A program made the translations under genes and the position numbers. A model generated the notes under the pieces. The model searched no databases and was not told where the DNA came from. It was given only the letters and a program-made list of their open reading frames with translations. This document shows, in pieces, positions 1-13,841 of a stretch of DNA of 64,000 bases. The stretch comes from Rutidosis leptorrhynchoides. Lineage: Eukaryota > Streptophyta > Magnoliopsida > Asterales > Asteraceae. Numbering within the stretch: the first letter of the stretch is position 1; each line of letters begins with the position of its first letter. The stretch spans positions 291,442,501-291,506,500 of the forward strand of contig NC_092341.1 in the NCBI RefSeq assembly GCF_046630445.1, written 5' to 3'.

Positions 1-785
1 ATGGGCAGAGCAAAAGAACGATACAAACGCTTGAAGACATGCTACAAGCATGTGTTATTGATTTCGGAAACAGTTGGGATCGACACCTACCGTTAGCAGA
101 ATTTTTCTACAACAACAGTTATCATTCTAGTATTGAGATGGCACCGTTTGAGGCACTTTATGGTAGAATGTGCAGGTCTCCAATTTGTTGGAATGAAGTG
201 GGGGATAGACAGATTACGGGTCCGGAGATAATACAAGAAACTACCGAGAAAATCATCCAAATTCAACAACGATTGAAAACCGCCCAGAATTGACAAAAGA
301 GCTACGCGGACAGTAAAAGAAAAGATATAAAGTTTGAAATTAGAGAAATGGTCATGCTTAAGGTTTCACCTTGGAAAGGCGTTGTTCGATTTGGTAAACG
401 GGGGAAACTAAATCCAAGGTACATTGGACCATTCAAGATTATAGATCGTGTCGGACTAGTAGCTTACCAACTGGAGCTACCTCAACAACTCACGGTGGTA
501 AATAACACTTTCCACGTCTCGAATTTGAAGAAATGTTTTGCTAAAGAAGATCTCACTATTCTGTTGGACGAAATCCAAATCAATGAAAAACTTTAATTCA
601 TTGAAGAACCCGTCGAAATAATGGATCGTGAGGTTAAAAGACTTAAGCAAAACAAGATACCGATTGTTAAGGTTCGATGGAATGCTCATAGAGGACCCGA
701 GTTCACCTGAGAGCATGAAGATTAGATGAAGAAGAAATACCCGTATCTATTTCCAGAAGATTCGTCAACACCTTCAACAGCTTAA
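1..785 (+). pseudogene. gypsy pol fragment: integrase C-terminus and chromo-like tail
   Basis: The readable frame begins inside the integrase core, at the segment around DGQS followed by TIQTLEDML, and runs through the integrase C-terminal region ([30 protein letters not shown]) to the chromo-like tail ending in SSTPSTA before TAA at 783-785. It is not functional: TGA at 291-293, TAA at 594-596 and further stops near 708 and 722 interrupt the frame. The same region is open in element B, which shows these are later mutations. Homology to the other copies in the window is plain; lineage assignment is by motif memory only. Confidence 0.85.
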
Positions 786-820
786 AATTTCGGGACGAAA
801 TTTATTTAACGGGTAGGTAC

Positions 821-3800
821 TGTAGTGACCCGAACTTTTCCATGTTTATATATATTAATTGAGATTGATATTTATATGACTAAATGTTTCCAACGTGTTA
901 AGCAGTCAAACTTGTTAAGACTTGATTAAATGAAATAAGTTTCATATAGACAATTGATCACCCAAGTTGACCGGCGATTCACGAACGTTACAAATTTGTA
1001 AAAACTATATGTTGTGGTATATATAGACATATATATATGGTTGACATGAGATTATGATGATTAAGTATCTCACTAAGTATATTAACAATGTGTGATATAC
1101 ATAAGAAATGAGATTACTAAGTTAAGAAACTCGAAATGATATATATAACGATTATCGTTATGATAACGTCTACTAAATACATATGTATCATATTAAGATA
1201 TTGATACACTTTATTTAACATGATAAAATGATATTTAAATATATCATTAAGTGTGTTAACAATGAACTACATATGTAAAAACAAGACTACTAACTTAATG
1301 ATTTCGAAAAGAGACATATATGTAACGATTATCGTTGTAACGACATTTAAATGTATATATATATCATATTAAGATATATTAATATATCATAATATCATGA
1401 TAATATAATAATTTAACATCTCATTAGATATAATAAACATTGGGTTAATAACATTTAACAAGATCGTTAACTTAAAGGTTTCAAATCAACATTTACATGT
1501 AACGACTAACGATGACTTAACGACTCAGTTAAAATGTATATACATGTAGTGTTTTAATATGTATTCATACACTTTTGAAAGACTTCAAGACACTTATCAA
1601 AATACTTCTACTTAACAAAAATGCTTACAATTACATCCTCGTTCAGTTTCATCAACAATTCTACTCGTATGCACCTGTATTCGTACTCGTACAATACACA
1701 GCTTTTAGATATATGTACTATTGGTATATACACTCCAATGATCAGCTTTTAGCAGCCAATGTGAGTCACCTAACACATGTGAAAACCATCATTTGGCAAC
1801 TAGCATGAAATATCTCATAAAATTACAAAAATATGAGTAATCATCATGACTTATTTACATGAAAACAAAATTACACATCCTTTATATCTAATCCATATAC
1901 CAACGACCAAAAACACCTACAAACACTTTAATTCTTCAATTTTATTCATCTAAGTGATCTCTCTCAAGTTCCATCTTCAAGTTCTAAGTGTTCTTCATAA
2001 ATTCTATTAGTTCTAGTTTCATAAAATCAAGAATACTTCCAAGTTTGCTAGCTTACTTCCAATCTTGTAAAGTGATCATCCAACTTCAAGAAATCTTTCT
2101 TATTTACAGTAAGATATCTTTCTAATACAAGGTAATACTCATATTCAAACTTTGATTCAATTTCTGTAACTATAACAATCTTATTTCGAGTGGAAATCTT
2201 ACTTGAATTTGTTTTCGTGTCATGATTCTGCTTCAAGAACTTTCAAGCCATCCAAGGATCCTTTGAAGCTAGATCCATTTTTCTCATTTACAGTAGTTTT
2301 ATCCAGAAAACTTGAGGTAGTAATGATGTTCATAACATCATTCGATTCATACATATAAAGCTATCTTATTAGAAGGTTTAAACTTGAAATTACTAGAACA
2401 TAGTTTAGTTAATTCTAAACTTGTTCGCAAACAAAAGTTAATCCTCCTAACTTGACTTTTAAAATCTAATAAACACATGTTCTATATCTATATGATATGC
2501 TAACTTAATGATTTAAAATCGGAAAATACGAAAAACACCGTAAAACCGGATATACGCCGTTGTAGTAACACCGCAGGTTGTTTTGGGTTAGTTAATTAAA
2601 AACTATGAAAAATTTTGATTTAAAAGTTGTTCTTCTAGGAAAATGATTTTTCATATGAACATGAAACTATATCCAAAAATCATGGTTAAACTCAAAGTGG
2701 AAGTATGTTTTCCAAAATGGTCATCTAGACGTCGTTCTTTCGACTGAAATGACTATCTTTACAAAAATGACTTGTAACCTGTAATTATGACTATAAACTT
2801 ATACTTTTTCTGTATAGATTCATAAACTTAAGTTCAATATGAAACCATAGCAATTGGATTCACTCAAAACGGATTTAAAACGAAGAAGTTATGGGTAAAA
2901 CAAGATTGGATATTTTTGATCTTTTTAGCTACGGGAAATGTTTAACAAATCTATACAAATCATATCCTAGCTAACTTATATTGTATTATACATGTATTCT
3001 AATATATTATGTAATCTTGGGATACTATAGACACGTATGCAAATGTTTTGACATATCATATCGACCCATGTATATATATTATTTGGAACAACCATAGACA
3101 CTCTATATGCAGTAATGTTGGAGTTAGCTATACAGGGTTGAGGTTGATTCCAAAAATATATATATACTTTGAGTTGTGATCTAGACTGAGACGTGTATAC
3201 ACTGGGTCGTGGATTGATTCAAGATAATATATATCGATTTATTTCTGTACATCTAATTATGGACAACTAGTTGTAGGTTACTAACAAGGACAGCTGACTT
3301 AATAAACTTAAAACAGTAAAACGTATTAAAAATGTTGTAAATATATTTTGAACGTACTTTGATATATATGTACATATTTGTTATAGGTTCGTGAATAGAC
3401 CAGTGGCCAAGTCTTACTTCCCGATGAAGTAAAAATCTGTGAAAGTGAGTTATAGTCCCACTTTTAAAATCTAATATTTTTGGGATGAGAATACATGCAG
3501 GTTTTATAAATGATTTACAAAATAGACACAAGTACGTGAAACTACATTATATGGTTGAATTATCACAATCGAATATGCCCCTTTTTATTAAGTCTGGTAA
3601 TCTAAGAATTAGGGAACAGACACCCTAATTGACGCGAATCCTAAAGATAGATCTATTGGGCCGAACAAACCCCATCCAAAGTACCGGATGCTTTAGTACT
3701 TCGAAATTTATATCATATCCGAAGGGTGTCCCTGAATGATGGGGATATTCTTATATATGCATCTTGTTAATGTCGGTTACCAGGTGTTCACCATATGAAT

Positions 3801-4277
3801 GATTTTTATCTCTATGTATGGGATGTGTATTGAAATATGAAATCTTGTGGTCTATTATTATGATTTGATATATATAGGTTAAACCTATAACTCACCAACA
3901 TTTTTGTTGACGTTTTAAGCATGTTTATTCTCAGGTGATTATTAAGAGCTTCCGCTGTCGCATACTTAAATAAGGACGAGATTTGGAGTCCATGTTTGTA
4001 TGATATTGGGTAAAAACTGCATTCAAGAAACATATGTCGATGTAATATATTTCTATTGTAAACCATTATGTAATGGTCGTGTGTAAACAGTATATTTTAG
4101 ATTATCATTATTTGATAATCTACGTAATGCTTTTGAAACCTTTATTGATAAAATAAAGGTTATGGTTGTTTTAAAAATGAATGCAGTCTTTGAAAAACGT
4201 CTCATATAGAGGTCAAAACCTCGCAACGAAATCAATTAATATGGAAAGTTTATAATCAATATGAATGGGACATTTCA
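821..4277 (+). repeat. 3' LTR of gypsy element A
   Basis: The LTR starts TGTAGTGACCCGAAC directly after the tract AACGGGTAGGTAC and ends GGGACATTTCA, giving 3457 bp with TG...CA ends. It matches the other gypsy LTRs of the window along its length. Near its 3' end are the hairpins described for this family, including a GATTATCA/TGATAATC stem at about 4100-4123. Confidence 0.85.
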
Positions 4278-4799
4278 CTCGGTAGTCGATACACAACGTA
4301 AATGTACCATCATTCTTCTTGACAAATAAAACAGGAGCTCCCCACGGTAATGTACTTGGTCGAATGAAACCACGCTCTAAAAGTTCTTGTAACTGACTTT
4401 GTAATTCTTTCATTTCGCTGGGTGCGAGTCTGTATGGAGCACGAGCTATTGGTGCAGCTCCTGGTACAAGGTCTATTTGAAATTCAACGGATCGATGTGG
4501 GGGTAATCCCGATAATTCTTTCGGAAATACATCGTGAAATTCTTTTGCGACGGGAACATCACTGATGTTCTTTTCTTCAGGTTTAACTTCCTCGATGTGT
4601 GCTAGAATGACGTAACAACCTTTTCTTATTAGTTTTTGCGCCTTCATACTACTAATAAGATTTAATTTCGCATTATTATTTTCTCCGTACACCATTAAAG
4701 GTTTTCCTTTTTCACGCACAATGTGAATCGCATTTTTGTAACAAACGACTTCTGCTCTCACCTTTTTCAACCAGTCCATGCTAATTATTACATCAAAAC
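4278..4799 (-). pseudogene. gypsy pol fragment: protease end to start of reverse transcriptase
   Basis: Reading on the minus strand from 4799, the fragment starts at the protease-side motif GMDWLKK-like segment, passes through the linker ([41 protein letters not shown]) and enters reverse transcriptase ([36 protein letters not shown]), where element A interrupts it at 4278. The frame is open across the fragment but the gene is cut at both ends by nested elements. It is more diverged from B and E than they are from each other, which suggests an older copy. Confidence 0.8.
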
Positions 4800-7700
4800 T
4801 GAAATGTCCCGTTCTTATTGATTAAAAACGTTCCATATTAATTGATTTCGTTGCGAGGTTTTGACCTCTATATGAGACGTTTTTCAAAGACTGCATTCAT
4901 TTTAAAACAAACCATAACCTTTATTTCATCAATAAAGGTTTAAAAAGCTTTACGTAGATTATCAAATAATGATAATCTAAAATATCCTGTTTACACACGA
5001 CCATTACATAATGGTTTACAATACAAATATGTTACAACAAAATAAGTTTCTTGAATGCAGTTTTTACACAATATCATACAAGCATGGACTCCAAATCTCG
5101 TCCTTATTTAAGTATGCGACAGCGGAAGCTCTTAATAATCACCTGAGAATAAACATGCTTAAAACGTCAACAAAAATGTTGGTGAGTTATAGGTTTAACA
5201 TATATATATCAAATCATAATAATAGACCACAAGATTTCATATTTCAATACACATCCCATACATAGAGATAAAAATCATTCATATGGTGAACACCTGGTAA
5301 CCGACATTAACAAGATGCATATATAAGAATATCCCCATCATTCCGGGACACCCTTCGGATATGATATAAATTTCGAAGTACTAAAGCATCCGGTACTTTG
5401 GATGGGGTTTGTTAGGCCCAATAGATCTATCTTTAGGATTCGCGTCAATTAGGGTGTCTGTTCCCTAATTCTTAGATTACCAGACTTAATAAAAAGGGGC
5501 ATATTCGATTTTGATAATTCAACCATATAATGTAGTTTCACGTACTTGTTTCTATTTTGTAAATCATTTATAAAACCTGCATGTATTCTCATCCCAAAAA
5601 TATTAGATTTTAAAAGTGGGACTATAACTCACTTTCACAGATTTTTACTTCATCGGGAAGTAAGACTTGGCCACTGGTTGATTCACGAACCTATAACAAT
5701 ATATACATATATATCAAAGTATGTTCAAAATATATTTACAACACTTTTAATATATTTTGATGTTTTAAGTTTATTAAGTCAGCTGTCCTCGTTAGTAACC
5801 TACAACTAGTTGTCCACAGTTAGATGTACAGAAATAAATCGATAAATATTATCTTGAATCAATCCACGACCCAGTGTATACGTATCTCAGTATTGATCAC
5901 AACTCAAACTATATATATTTTGGAATCAACCTCAACCCTGTATAGCTAACTCCAACATTCACATATAGAGTGTCTATGGTTGTTCCGAAATAATATAGAT
6001 GTGTCGACATGATAGGTCGAAACATTGTATACGTGTCTATGGTATCTCAAGATTACATAATATACAATACAAGTTGATTAAATTATGGTTGGAATAGATT
6101 TGTTACCAATTTTCACGTAGCTAAAATGAGAAAAATTATCCAATCTTGTTTTACCCATAACTTCTTCATTTTAAATCCGTTTTGAGTGAATCAAATTGCT
6201 ATGGTTTCATATTGAACTCTATTTTATGAATATAAACAGAGAAAGTATAGGTTTATAGTCAGAAAAATAAGTTACAAGTCGTTTTTGTAAAGGTAGTCAT
6301 TTCAGTCGAAAGAACGACGTCTAGATGACCATTTTAGAAAGCATACTTCCAATTTGAGTTTAACCATAATTTTTGGATATAGTTTCATGTTCATAATAAC
6401 AATCATTTTCTCAGAATAACAACTTTTAAATCAAAGTTTATCATAGTTTTTAATTAACTAACCCAAAACAGCCCGCGGTGTTACTACGACGGCGTAAATC
6501 CGATTTTACGTTGTTTTTCGTGTTTCCAGGTTTTAAATCATTAAGTTAGCATATCATATAGATATAGAACATGTGTTTAGTTGATTTTAAAAGTCAAGTT
6601 AGAAGGATTAACTTTTGTTTGCGAACAAGTTTAGAATTAACTAAACTATGTTCTAGTGATTACAAGTTTAAACCTTCGAATAAGATAGCTTTATATGTAC
6701 GAATCGAATGATGTTATTAACATCATTACTACCTTAAGTTCCTTGGATAAACCTACTGGAAAATAGAAAAATGGATCTAGCTTCAACGGATCCTTGGATG
6801 GCTCGAAGTTCTTGAAGCAGAATCATGACACGAAAACAAGTTCAAGTAAGATCATCACTTGAAATAAGATTGTTATAGTTATAGAAATTGAACCAAAGTT
6901 TGAATATGATTATTACCTTGTATTAGAATGATAACCTACTGTAAGAAACAAAGATTTCTTAAGGTTGGATGATCACCTTACAAGATTGGAAGTGAGCTAG
7001 CAAACTTGAAAGTATTCTTGATTTTATGTAACTAGAACTTGTAGAATATATGAAGAACACTTAGAACTTGAAGATAGAACTTGAGAGAGATCAATTAGAT
7101 GAAGAAAATTGAAGAATGAAAGTGTTTGTAGGTGTTTTTGGTCGTTGGTGTATGGATTAGATATAAAGGATATGTAATTTTGTTTTCATGTAAATAAGTC
7201 ATGAATGATTACTCATATTTTTGTAATTTTATGAGATATTTCATGCTAGTTGCCAAATGATGGTTCCCACATGTGTTAGGTGACTCACATGGGCTGCTAA
7301 GAGCTGGTCATTGGAGTGTATATACCAATAGTACATACATCTAAAAGCTGTGTATTGTACGAGTACGAATACGGGTGCATACTAGTAGAATTGTTGATGA
7401 AACTGAACGAGGATGTAATTGTAAGCATTTTTGTTAAGTAGAAGTATTTTGATAAGTGTATTGAAGTCTTTCAAAAGTGTATAAATACATATTAAAACAC
7501 TACATGTATATACATTTTAACTGAGTCGTTAAGTCATCGTTAGTCGTTACATGTAAGTGTTGTTTTGAAACCTTTAGGTTAACGATCTTGTTAAATGTTG
7601 TTAACCCAATGTTTATAATATCAAATGAGATTTTAAATTATTATATTATCATGATATTATCATGTATGAATATCTCTTAATATGATATATATACATTAAA

Positions 7701-8052
7701 TGTCTTTACAACGATAATCGTTACATATATGTCTCGTTTAAAAATCATTAAGTTAGTAGTCTTGTTTTTACATATGTAGTTCATTGTTAATATACTTAAT
7801 GATATGTTTACTTATCATAGTATCATGTTAACTATATATATATATATCCATATATATGTCATCATATAGTTTTTACAAGTTTTAACGTTCGTGAATCACC
7901 GGTCAACTTGGGTGGTCAATTGTCTATATGAAACATATTTCAATTAATCAAGTCTTAAAAAGTTTGATTGCTTAACATGTTGGAAACATTTAATCATGTA
8001 AATATCAATCTCAATTAATATATATAAACATGGAAAAGTTCGGGTCACTACA
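4800..8052 (-). repeat. 3' LTR of gypsy element B
   Basis: On the plus strand it begins TGAAATGTCCCG and ends CGGGTCACTACA, which is the reverse complement of the family's TGTAGTGACCCG...GGGACATTTCA ends; length 3253 bp. The polypurine tract lies immediately to its right (plus-strand GTACCTACCCGTT from 8053). It matches the partial 5' LTR at 14666-16128 almost base for base in the shared part, suggesting a fairly recent insertion. Confidence 0.9.
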
Positions 8053-8087
8053 GTACCTACCCGTTAAATAAATTTCGTCCCGAAATT

Positions 8088-11000
8088 TTAAGCTGTTGAA
8101 GGTGTTGACGAATCTTCTGGAAATAGATGCGGGTATTTCTTCTTCATCTGATCTTCACATTCCCAGGTGAACTCGGGTCCTCTACGAGCATTCCATCGAA
8201 CCTTAACAATTGGTATCTTGTTTTGCTTAAGTCTTTTAACCTCACGATCCATTATTTCGACGGGTTCTTTGATGAATTGAAGTTTTTCGTTGATTTGGAT
8301 TTCATCTAACGGAATAGTGAGATCTTCTTTAGCAAAACATTTCTTCAAATTCGAGACGTGGAAAGTGTTATGTACAGCCGCGAGTTGTTGAGGTAACTCA
8401 AGTCGGTAAGCTACTGGTCCGACACGATCAATAATCTTGAATGGTCCAATATACCTTGGATTTAATTTCCCTCGTTTACCAAATCGAACAACGCCTTTCC
8501 AAGGTGCAACTTTAAGCATGACCATCTCTCCAATTTCAAATTCTATATCTTTTCTTTTAATGTCAGCGTAGCTCTTTTGTCGACTTTGGGCGGTTTTCAA
8601 CCGTTGTTGAATTTGGATGATCTTCTCGGTAGTTTCTTGTATAATCTCCGGACCCGTAATCTGTCTATCCCCCACTTCACTCCAACAAATCGGAGACCTG
8701 CACTTTCTACCATAAAGTGCTTCAAACGGCGCCATCTCAATACTTGAATGGTAGCTGTTGTTGTAGGAAAATTCTGCTAACGGTAGATGTCGATCCTAAC
8801 TATTTCCGAAATCAATAACACATGCTCGTAGCATGTCTTCAAGCGTTTGTATCGTCCTTTCGCTCTGCCCATCAGTTTGTGGATGATAGGCAGTACTCAT
8901 GTCTAGACGAGTTCCTAATGCTTGCTGTAATGTCTGCCAGAATCTTGAAATAAATCTGCCATCCCTATCAGAGATAATAGAGATTGGTATTCCATGTCTG
9001 GAGACGACTTCCTTCAAATACAGTCGTGCTAACTTCTCCATCTTGTCATCTTCTCTTATTGGCAGGAAGTGTGCTGATTTGGTGAGACGATCAACTATTA
9101 CCCAAATAGTATCAAAACCACTTGTAGTCCTTGGCAATTTAGTGATGAAATCCATGGTAATGTTTTCCCATTTCCATTCCGGGATTTCGGGTTGTTGAAG
9201 TAGACCTGATGGTTTCTGATGCTCAGCTTTGACCTTAGAACACGTCAAACATTCTCCTACGTATTTAGCAACATCGGCTTTCATACCCGGCCACCAAAAA
9301 TGTTTCTTGAGATCCTTGTACATCTTCCCCGTTCCAGGATGTATTGAGTATCTGGTTTTATGAGCTTCTCTAAGTACCATTTCTCTCATATCTCTAAATT
9401 TTGGTACCCAAATCCTTTCAGCCCTATACCGGGTTCCGTCTTCCCGAATATTAAGATGCTTCTCCGATCCTTTGGGTATTTCATCCTTTAAATTTCCCTC
9501 TTTTAAAACTCCTTGTTGCGCCTCCTTTATTTGAGTAGTAAGGTTAGTGTGAATCATTATATTCATAGATTTTACTCGAATGGGTTCTCTGTCCTTTCTG
9601 CTCAAAGCGTCGGCTACCACATTTGCCTTTCCCGGGTGGTAACGAATCTCAAAGTCGTAATCATTCAATAATTCAATCCACCTACGCTGCCTCATATTCA
9701 GTTGTTTCTGATTAAATATGTGTTGAAGACTTTTGTGGTCGGTATATATAATACTTTTGACCCCATATAAGTAGTGCCTCCAAGTCTTTAATGCAAAAAC
9801 AACCGCGCCTAATTCCAAATCATGCGTCGTATAATTTTGTTCGTGAATCTTCAATTGTCTAGACGCATAAGCAATCACATTCGTTCGTTGCATTAATACA
9901 CAAACGAGGCCTTGCTTTGATGCGTCACAATAAATCACAAAATCATCATTCCCTTCAGGCAATGACAATATAGGTGCCGTAGTTAGCTTTTTCTTCAATA
10001 ACTGAAACGCTTTCTCTTGTTCATCATTCCATTCAAATTTCTTCCCTTTATACGTTAATGCAGTCAAGGGTTTTGCTATTCTGGAAAAGTCTTGGATGAA
10101 CCTTCTGTAGTAACCAGCTAGTCCTAAAAACTGGCGTATGTGTTTCGGAGTTTTCGGGGTTTTCCACTTTTCAACAGTTTCTATCTTTGCCGGATCCACC
10201 TTAATACCTTCTTTGTTCACTATGTGACCAAGGAATTGAACTTCTTCCAACCAAAATGCACACTTTGAAAACTTAGCGTACAATTCTTTCTTCCTCAATA
10301 CTTCTAACACCTTTCTCAAATGTTCACCGTGTTCTTGGTCATTCTTTGAGTAAATAAGTATGTCATCAATGAAAACAATGACAAACTTGTCAAGGTATGG
10401 TCCACACACTCGGTTCATAAGGTCCATGAACACAGCTGGTGCATTAGTTAAACCAAAGGCATGACCATAAACTCGTAATAACCGTAACGTGTTCTGAAAG
10501 CAGTCTTTGGAATATCATCTTCTTTCACCCGCATTTGATGATACCCGGAACGTAAGTCAATCTTTGAATAAACAGACGAGCCTTGTAGTTGATCAAATAA
10601 GTCGTCGATTCTCGGTAGTGGGTAGCGATTCTTGATGGTAAGTTTGTTCAACTCTCGGTAGTCGATACACAACCTGAATGTACCATCTTTCTTCTTGACA
10701 AACAAAACAGGAGCTCCCCACGGTGATGTGCTTGGTCGAATGAAACCACGCTCTAAAAGTTCTTGTAATTGGCTTTGCAGTTCTTTCATCTCGCTGGGTG
10801 CGAGTCTGTAAGGAGCACGAGCTATTGGTGCAGCTCCTGGTACAAGATCTATTTGAAATTCAACGGATCGATGTGGGGGTAATCCCGGTAATTCTTTCGG
10901 AAATACATCGGGAAATTCTTTTGCAATGGGAACATCATTGATGCTCTTTTCTTCAGTTTGTACTTTCTCGACGTGTGCTAGAACAGCATAGCAACCTTTT

Positions 11001-11796
11001 CTTATTAGTTTTTGTGCCTTCAAATTAATAATAAGATGTAGCTTCGTGTTGCCCTTTTCTCCGTACACCATTAAGGGTTTTCCTTTTTCTCGTATAATAC
11101 GAATTGTATTTTTGTAACAAACGATCTCTGCTTTCACTTCTTTCAACCAGTCCATACCGAGTATCACATCAAAACTCCCTAACTCTACTGGTATCAAATC
11201 AATCTTAAATGTTTCGCTAACCAGTTTAATTTCTCGATTCCGACATATATTATCTGCTAAAATTAATTTACCATTTGCTAATTCGAGTAAAAATTTACTA
11301 TCCAAAAGCGTCAATGGACAACTTAATTTAGCACAAAAATCTCTACTCATATAGCTTCTATCCGCACCCGAATCAAATAAAACGTAAGCAGATTTATTAT
11401 CAATAAGAAACGTACCCGTAACAAGCTCCGGGTCTTCCTGTGCCTCTGCCGCATTAATATTGAAAACTCTTCCGCGGCTTTATCCATTCGTGTTCTCCTG
11501 GTTCGGGCAATTTCTAATATTGTGGCCCGGTTTTCCACTTATAACAAACTACATTGGCATAACTTGCTCCGACACTACTTGCTCCGCCATTACTCGTTCC
11601 GACACCATTTGTTCCTTTCGTTCTATTAACCCCTGGTCCGTAGACCTCACACTTCACCGCGCTATGACCATTTCTTTTACACTTGTTGCAAAATTTGGTG
11701 CAGAACCCCGAGTGATACTTTTCACACCATTGGCATAGCTGCTTCTGATTGTTGTTGTTGTTGCGGTTATTATTGTTGTTGGGATGATTATTGTAG

Positions 11797-11843
<47 letters not shown>

Positions 11844-12677
11844 GGGCCGTTTGTTGTAGTTGCGATTGATGTTGCGATTGTTGGGATAATTGTTGCGATT
11901 ATTGTTGTAATTGCTGTTGTTGTTGTATTGGTGATTCTTATCACCGTTTTTCTCCCACTTTCTTTTGACTTGCTTCACATTGGCCTCTTCAGCAGTCTGT
12001 TCTTTAATTCTTTCTTCAATCTGGTTCACTAGTTTGTGAGCCATTCTACATGCCTGTTGTATGGAGGCGGGCTCGTGTGAACTTATATCTTCTTGAATTC
12101 TTTCCGGTAATCCTTTCACAAACGCGTCGATCTTCTCTTCCTCATCTTCGAACGCTCCCGGACACAATAGGCACAATTCTGTGAATCGTCTTTCGTACGT
12201 GGTAATATCAAATCCTTGGGTTCGTAACCCTCTAAGTTCTGTCTTGAGCTTATTTACCTCGGTTCTGGGACGGTACTTCTCGTTCATCAAGTGCTTGAAT
12301 GCTGACCACGGTAGTGCGTACGCATCATCTTGTCCCACTTGCTCTAGATAGGTATTCCACCATGTTAACGCATAACCTGTGAAGGTATGCGTAGCGTACT
12401 TCACTTTGTCCTCTTCAGTACACTTACTTATGGCAAACACCGATTCGACCTTCTCGGTCCACCGTTTCAATCCGATCGGTCCTTCGGTTCCATCAAATTC
12501 CAAAGGTTTACAGGCAGTGAATTCTTTGTAGGTGCATCCTACACGATTTCCTGTACTGCTAGATCCAAGGTTATTGTTGGTATGTAGCGCAACCTGTACT
12601 GCGGTTATGTTTGAAGCTAGAAAAGTACGGAATTCCTCTTCATTCATATTCACAGTGTGTCGAGTAGTAGGTGCCAT
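8088..12677 (-). pseudogene. gypsy gag-pol polyprotein, element B (three disabling mutations)
   Basis: The chosen ATG at 12677 gives MAPTTRHTVNMNEEEF, shared with element E. In order there are a gag domain (WWNTYLEQVGQDD region), an Asn-rich linker, zinc knuckles (CNKCKRNGHSAVKC), an aspartic protease (DSGAD), reverse transcriptase (FIDD catalytic motif), RNase H, an HHCC and DDE integrase, and a chromo-like tail ending SSTPSTA. The intact length would be about 1530 residues. It is broken by a 2-nt deletion in the second zinc knuckle near 11533, a 1-nt deletion in reverse transcriptase near 10465 (the MPFGLTNAP segment), and a Trp-to-stop TAG at 8796-8798 in integrase. Element E is correct at all three places. 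Confidence 0.9.
11795..11844 (-). repeat. (AAC)n trinucleotide run coding poly-Asn in gag
   Basis: The plus strand reads TTG repeated; on the coding strand this is AAC, giving a run of about 17 Asn in the gag linker of element B. The same place in element E has a shorter, interrupted Asn tract, so the repeat has expanded in B. The frame stays open because changes occur in steps of three. Confidence 0.85.
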
Positions 12678-13018
12678 TTTCTTCAAAATAGTCAAATGGA
12701 ACAAGTTAATCATACAGAATATTAAGAGTAGTTAATAGTATTTCGTAGCATAATATGAACTCATTTATAAAAGCTTTTTCTTCATATTAGCGTTTTATAA
12801 GTTTAAATTCGGCTATTACCTACCCGTTAAGTTCATACTTAGTAGCTAATATACAATTCAACTACTACAATTCTATATGAAAAACTGATTATAATAATAT
12901 TTCGCATTCAAACTTTTATACAATATTTTACAAACTTACAATACCGCTTATTTTACATAAAGCATGAAATATAGCACACAATAACTTTGATACAAGATAG
13001 TTGTGAAGATAATTCTAG

Positions 13019-13702
13019 CTAGTACACAAGTCGTTCAGCAAAGGCAATAAAGACACGTAATTCATACGTCCAGAAACAAGTCATGCATTCTGGTTTTACT
13101 AGGACTACTTCCCATCCTTGGTCTTGTGGAACATAACCGTTATGGCTGTTGATAAGACAGCGTGTTGTAACGTCGTCAAAGGAATGAGGGTTACGTAATG
13201 TCCAACAGTCCCGTAACAATCTAAAAACCTCATTTCTTACCCCAATTACCGACTCCGTCATTTGTGGGAACGTTTTGTTTAATAGTTGTAGCCCGATGTT
13301 CTTGTTCTCACTTTGGTGAGAAGCGAACATTACTAATTCGTAAGCATAACATGCTTCTTTATGTTGCATGTTAGCCGCTTTTTCTAAATCACGAAGTCCA
13401 ATATTCGGATATATTGAGTCAAAATAATTTCTTAACCCATTGCGTAAAATAGCATTTGGGTTCCCCGCAATATATGCGTCAAAGTAAACACATCGTAACT
13501 TATGGATTTCCCAATGTGATATCCCCCATCTTTCGAACGAAAGCCTTTTATAAACCAAGGCATTCTTGGAACGTTCTTCGAATGTCTTACAAACTGATCT
13601 CGCCTTAAATAGTTGTGTCGAAGAATTCTGACCGACTCTAGACAAGATTTCATCAATCATGTCTCCGGGTAGGTCTCTTAAAATATTGGGTTGTCTATCC
13701 AT
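13019..13702 (-). CDS. F-box protein carried by gypsy element B
   Basis: This encodes 227 residues from ATG at 13702. The N-terminus is a recognisable F-box (residues about 9-50): LPGDMIDEILSRV, then ARSVCKTFEERS and ALVYKRLSF, matching the family pattern of Leu-Pro start and VCK-x-F core. The rest has a segment (GNPNAILRNGLRNYF, GLRDLEKAANMQHKEACYAY) like the SEL1-like part of plant F-box proteins of the At2g35280 type; that comparison is from memory. F-box proteins bind SKP1 in SCF ubiquitin ligases through the F-box, while the C-terminus selects the target. The gene sits between the acidic ORF and gag on the element's sense strand, 341 nt before the gag start. The frame is intact although B's gag-pol is broken. 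Confidence 0.78.
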   Translation of the reverse strand: MDRQPNILRDLPGDMIDEILSRVGQNSSTQLFKARSVCKTFEERSKNALVYKRLSFERWGISHWEIHKLRCVYFDAYIAGNPNAILRNGLRNYFDSIYPNIGLRDLEKAANMQHKEACYAYELVMFASHQSENKNIGLQLLNKTFPQMTESVIGVRNEVFRLLRDCWTLRNPHSFDDVTTRCLINSHNGYVPQDQGWEVVLVKPECMTCFWTYELRVFIAFAERLVY

Positions 13703-13841
13703 TTTGTGTTTTTATACTGTAAAATAGACAAGAGTTAGATTCATAAAAAAAAAATACTTATTAATACAAGCAATTTTTACATATATCATAAAGCATAAGC
13801 ACACTATATTACATATATTACACCACACAAATACAACTATC

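Larger units (their letters stand above)
1..4277 (+). mobile_element. Ty3/gypsy element A, 3' portion
   Basis: This is the tail of a plus-strand gypsy element whose 5' part lies before the window. It holds the end of the integrase region followed by a complete 3' LTR. It belongs to the same family as elements B, C and E, judged by near-identical integrase tail and LTR sequence. Its right edge (GGGACATTTCA at 4277) abuts minus-strand reverse transcriptase sequence of element C, so A appears to have inserted into C. The matching target duplication and 5' LTR would be outside the window. Confidence 0.85.

Noticed and set aside
5011..5265. An 84-residue frame repeated at 3812-4066, 5011-5265 and 14877-15131
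   Set aside because: It is antisense to the gypsy LTR and recurs only because the LTRs are near-identical. There are no protein-like features, and the frame is disrupted in copies C and E.
11784..12032. Plus-strand frame with a poly-Val run, and a minus-strand poly-Thr frame
   Set aside because: They are other-frame readings of the AAC repeat in gag.
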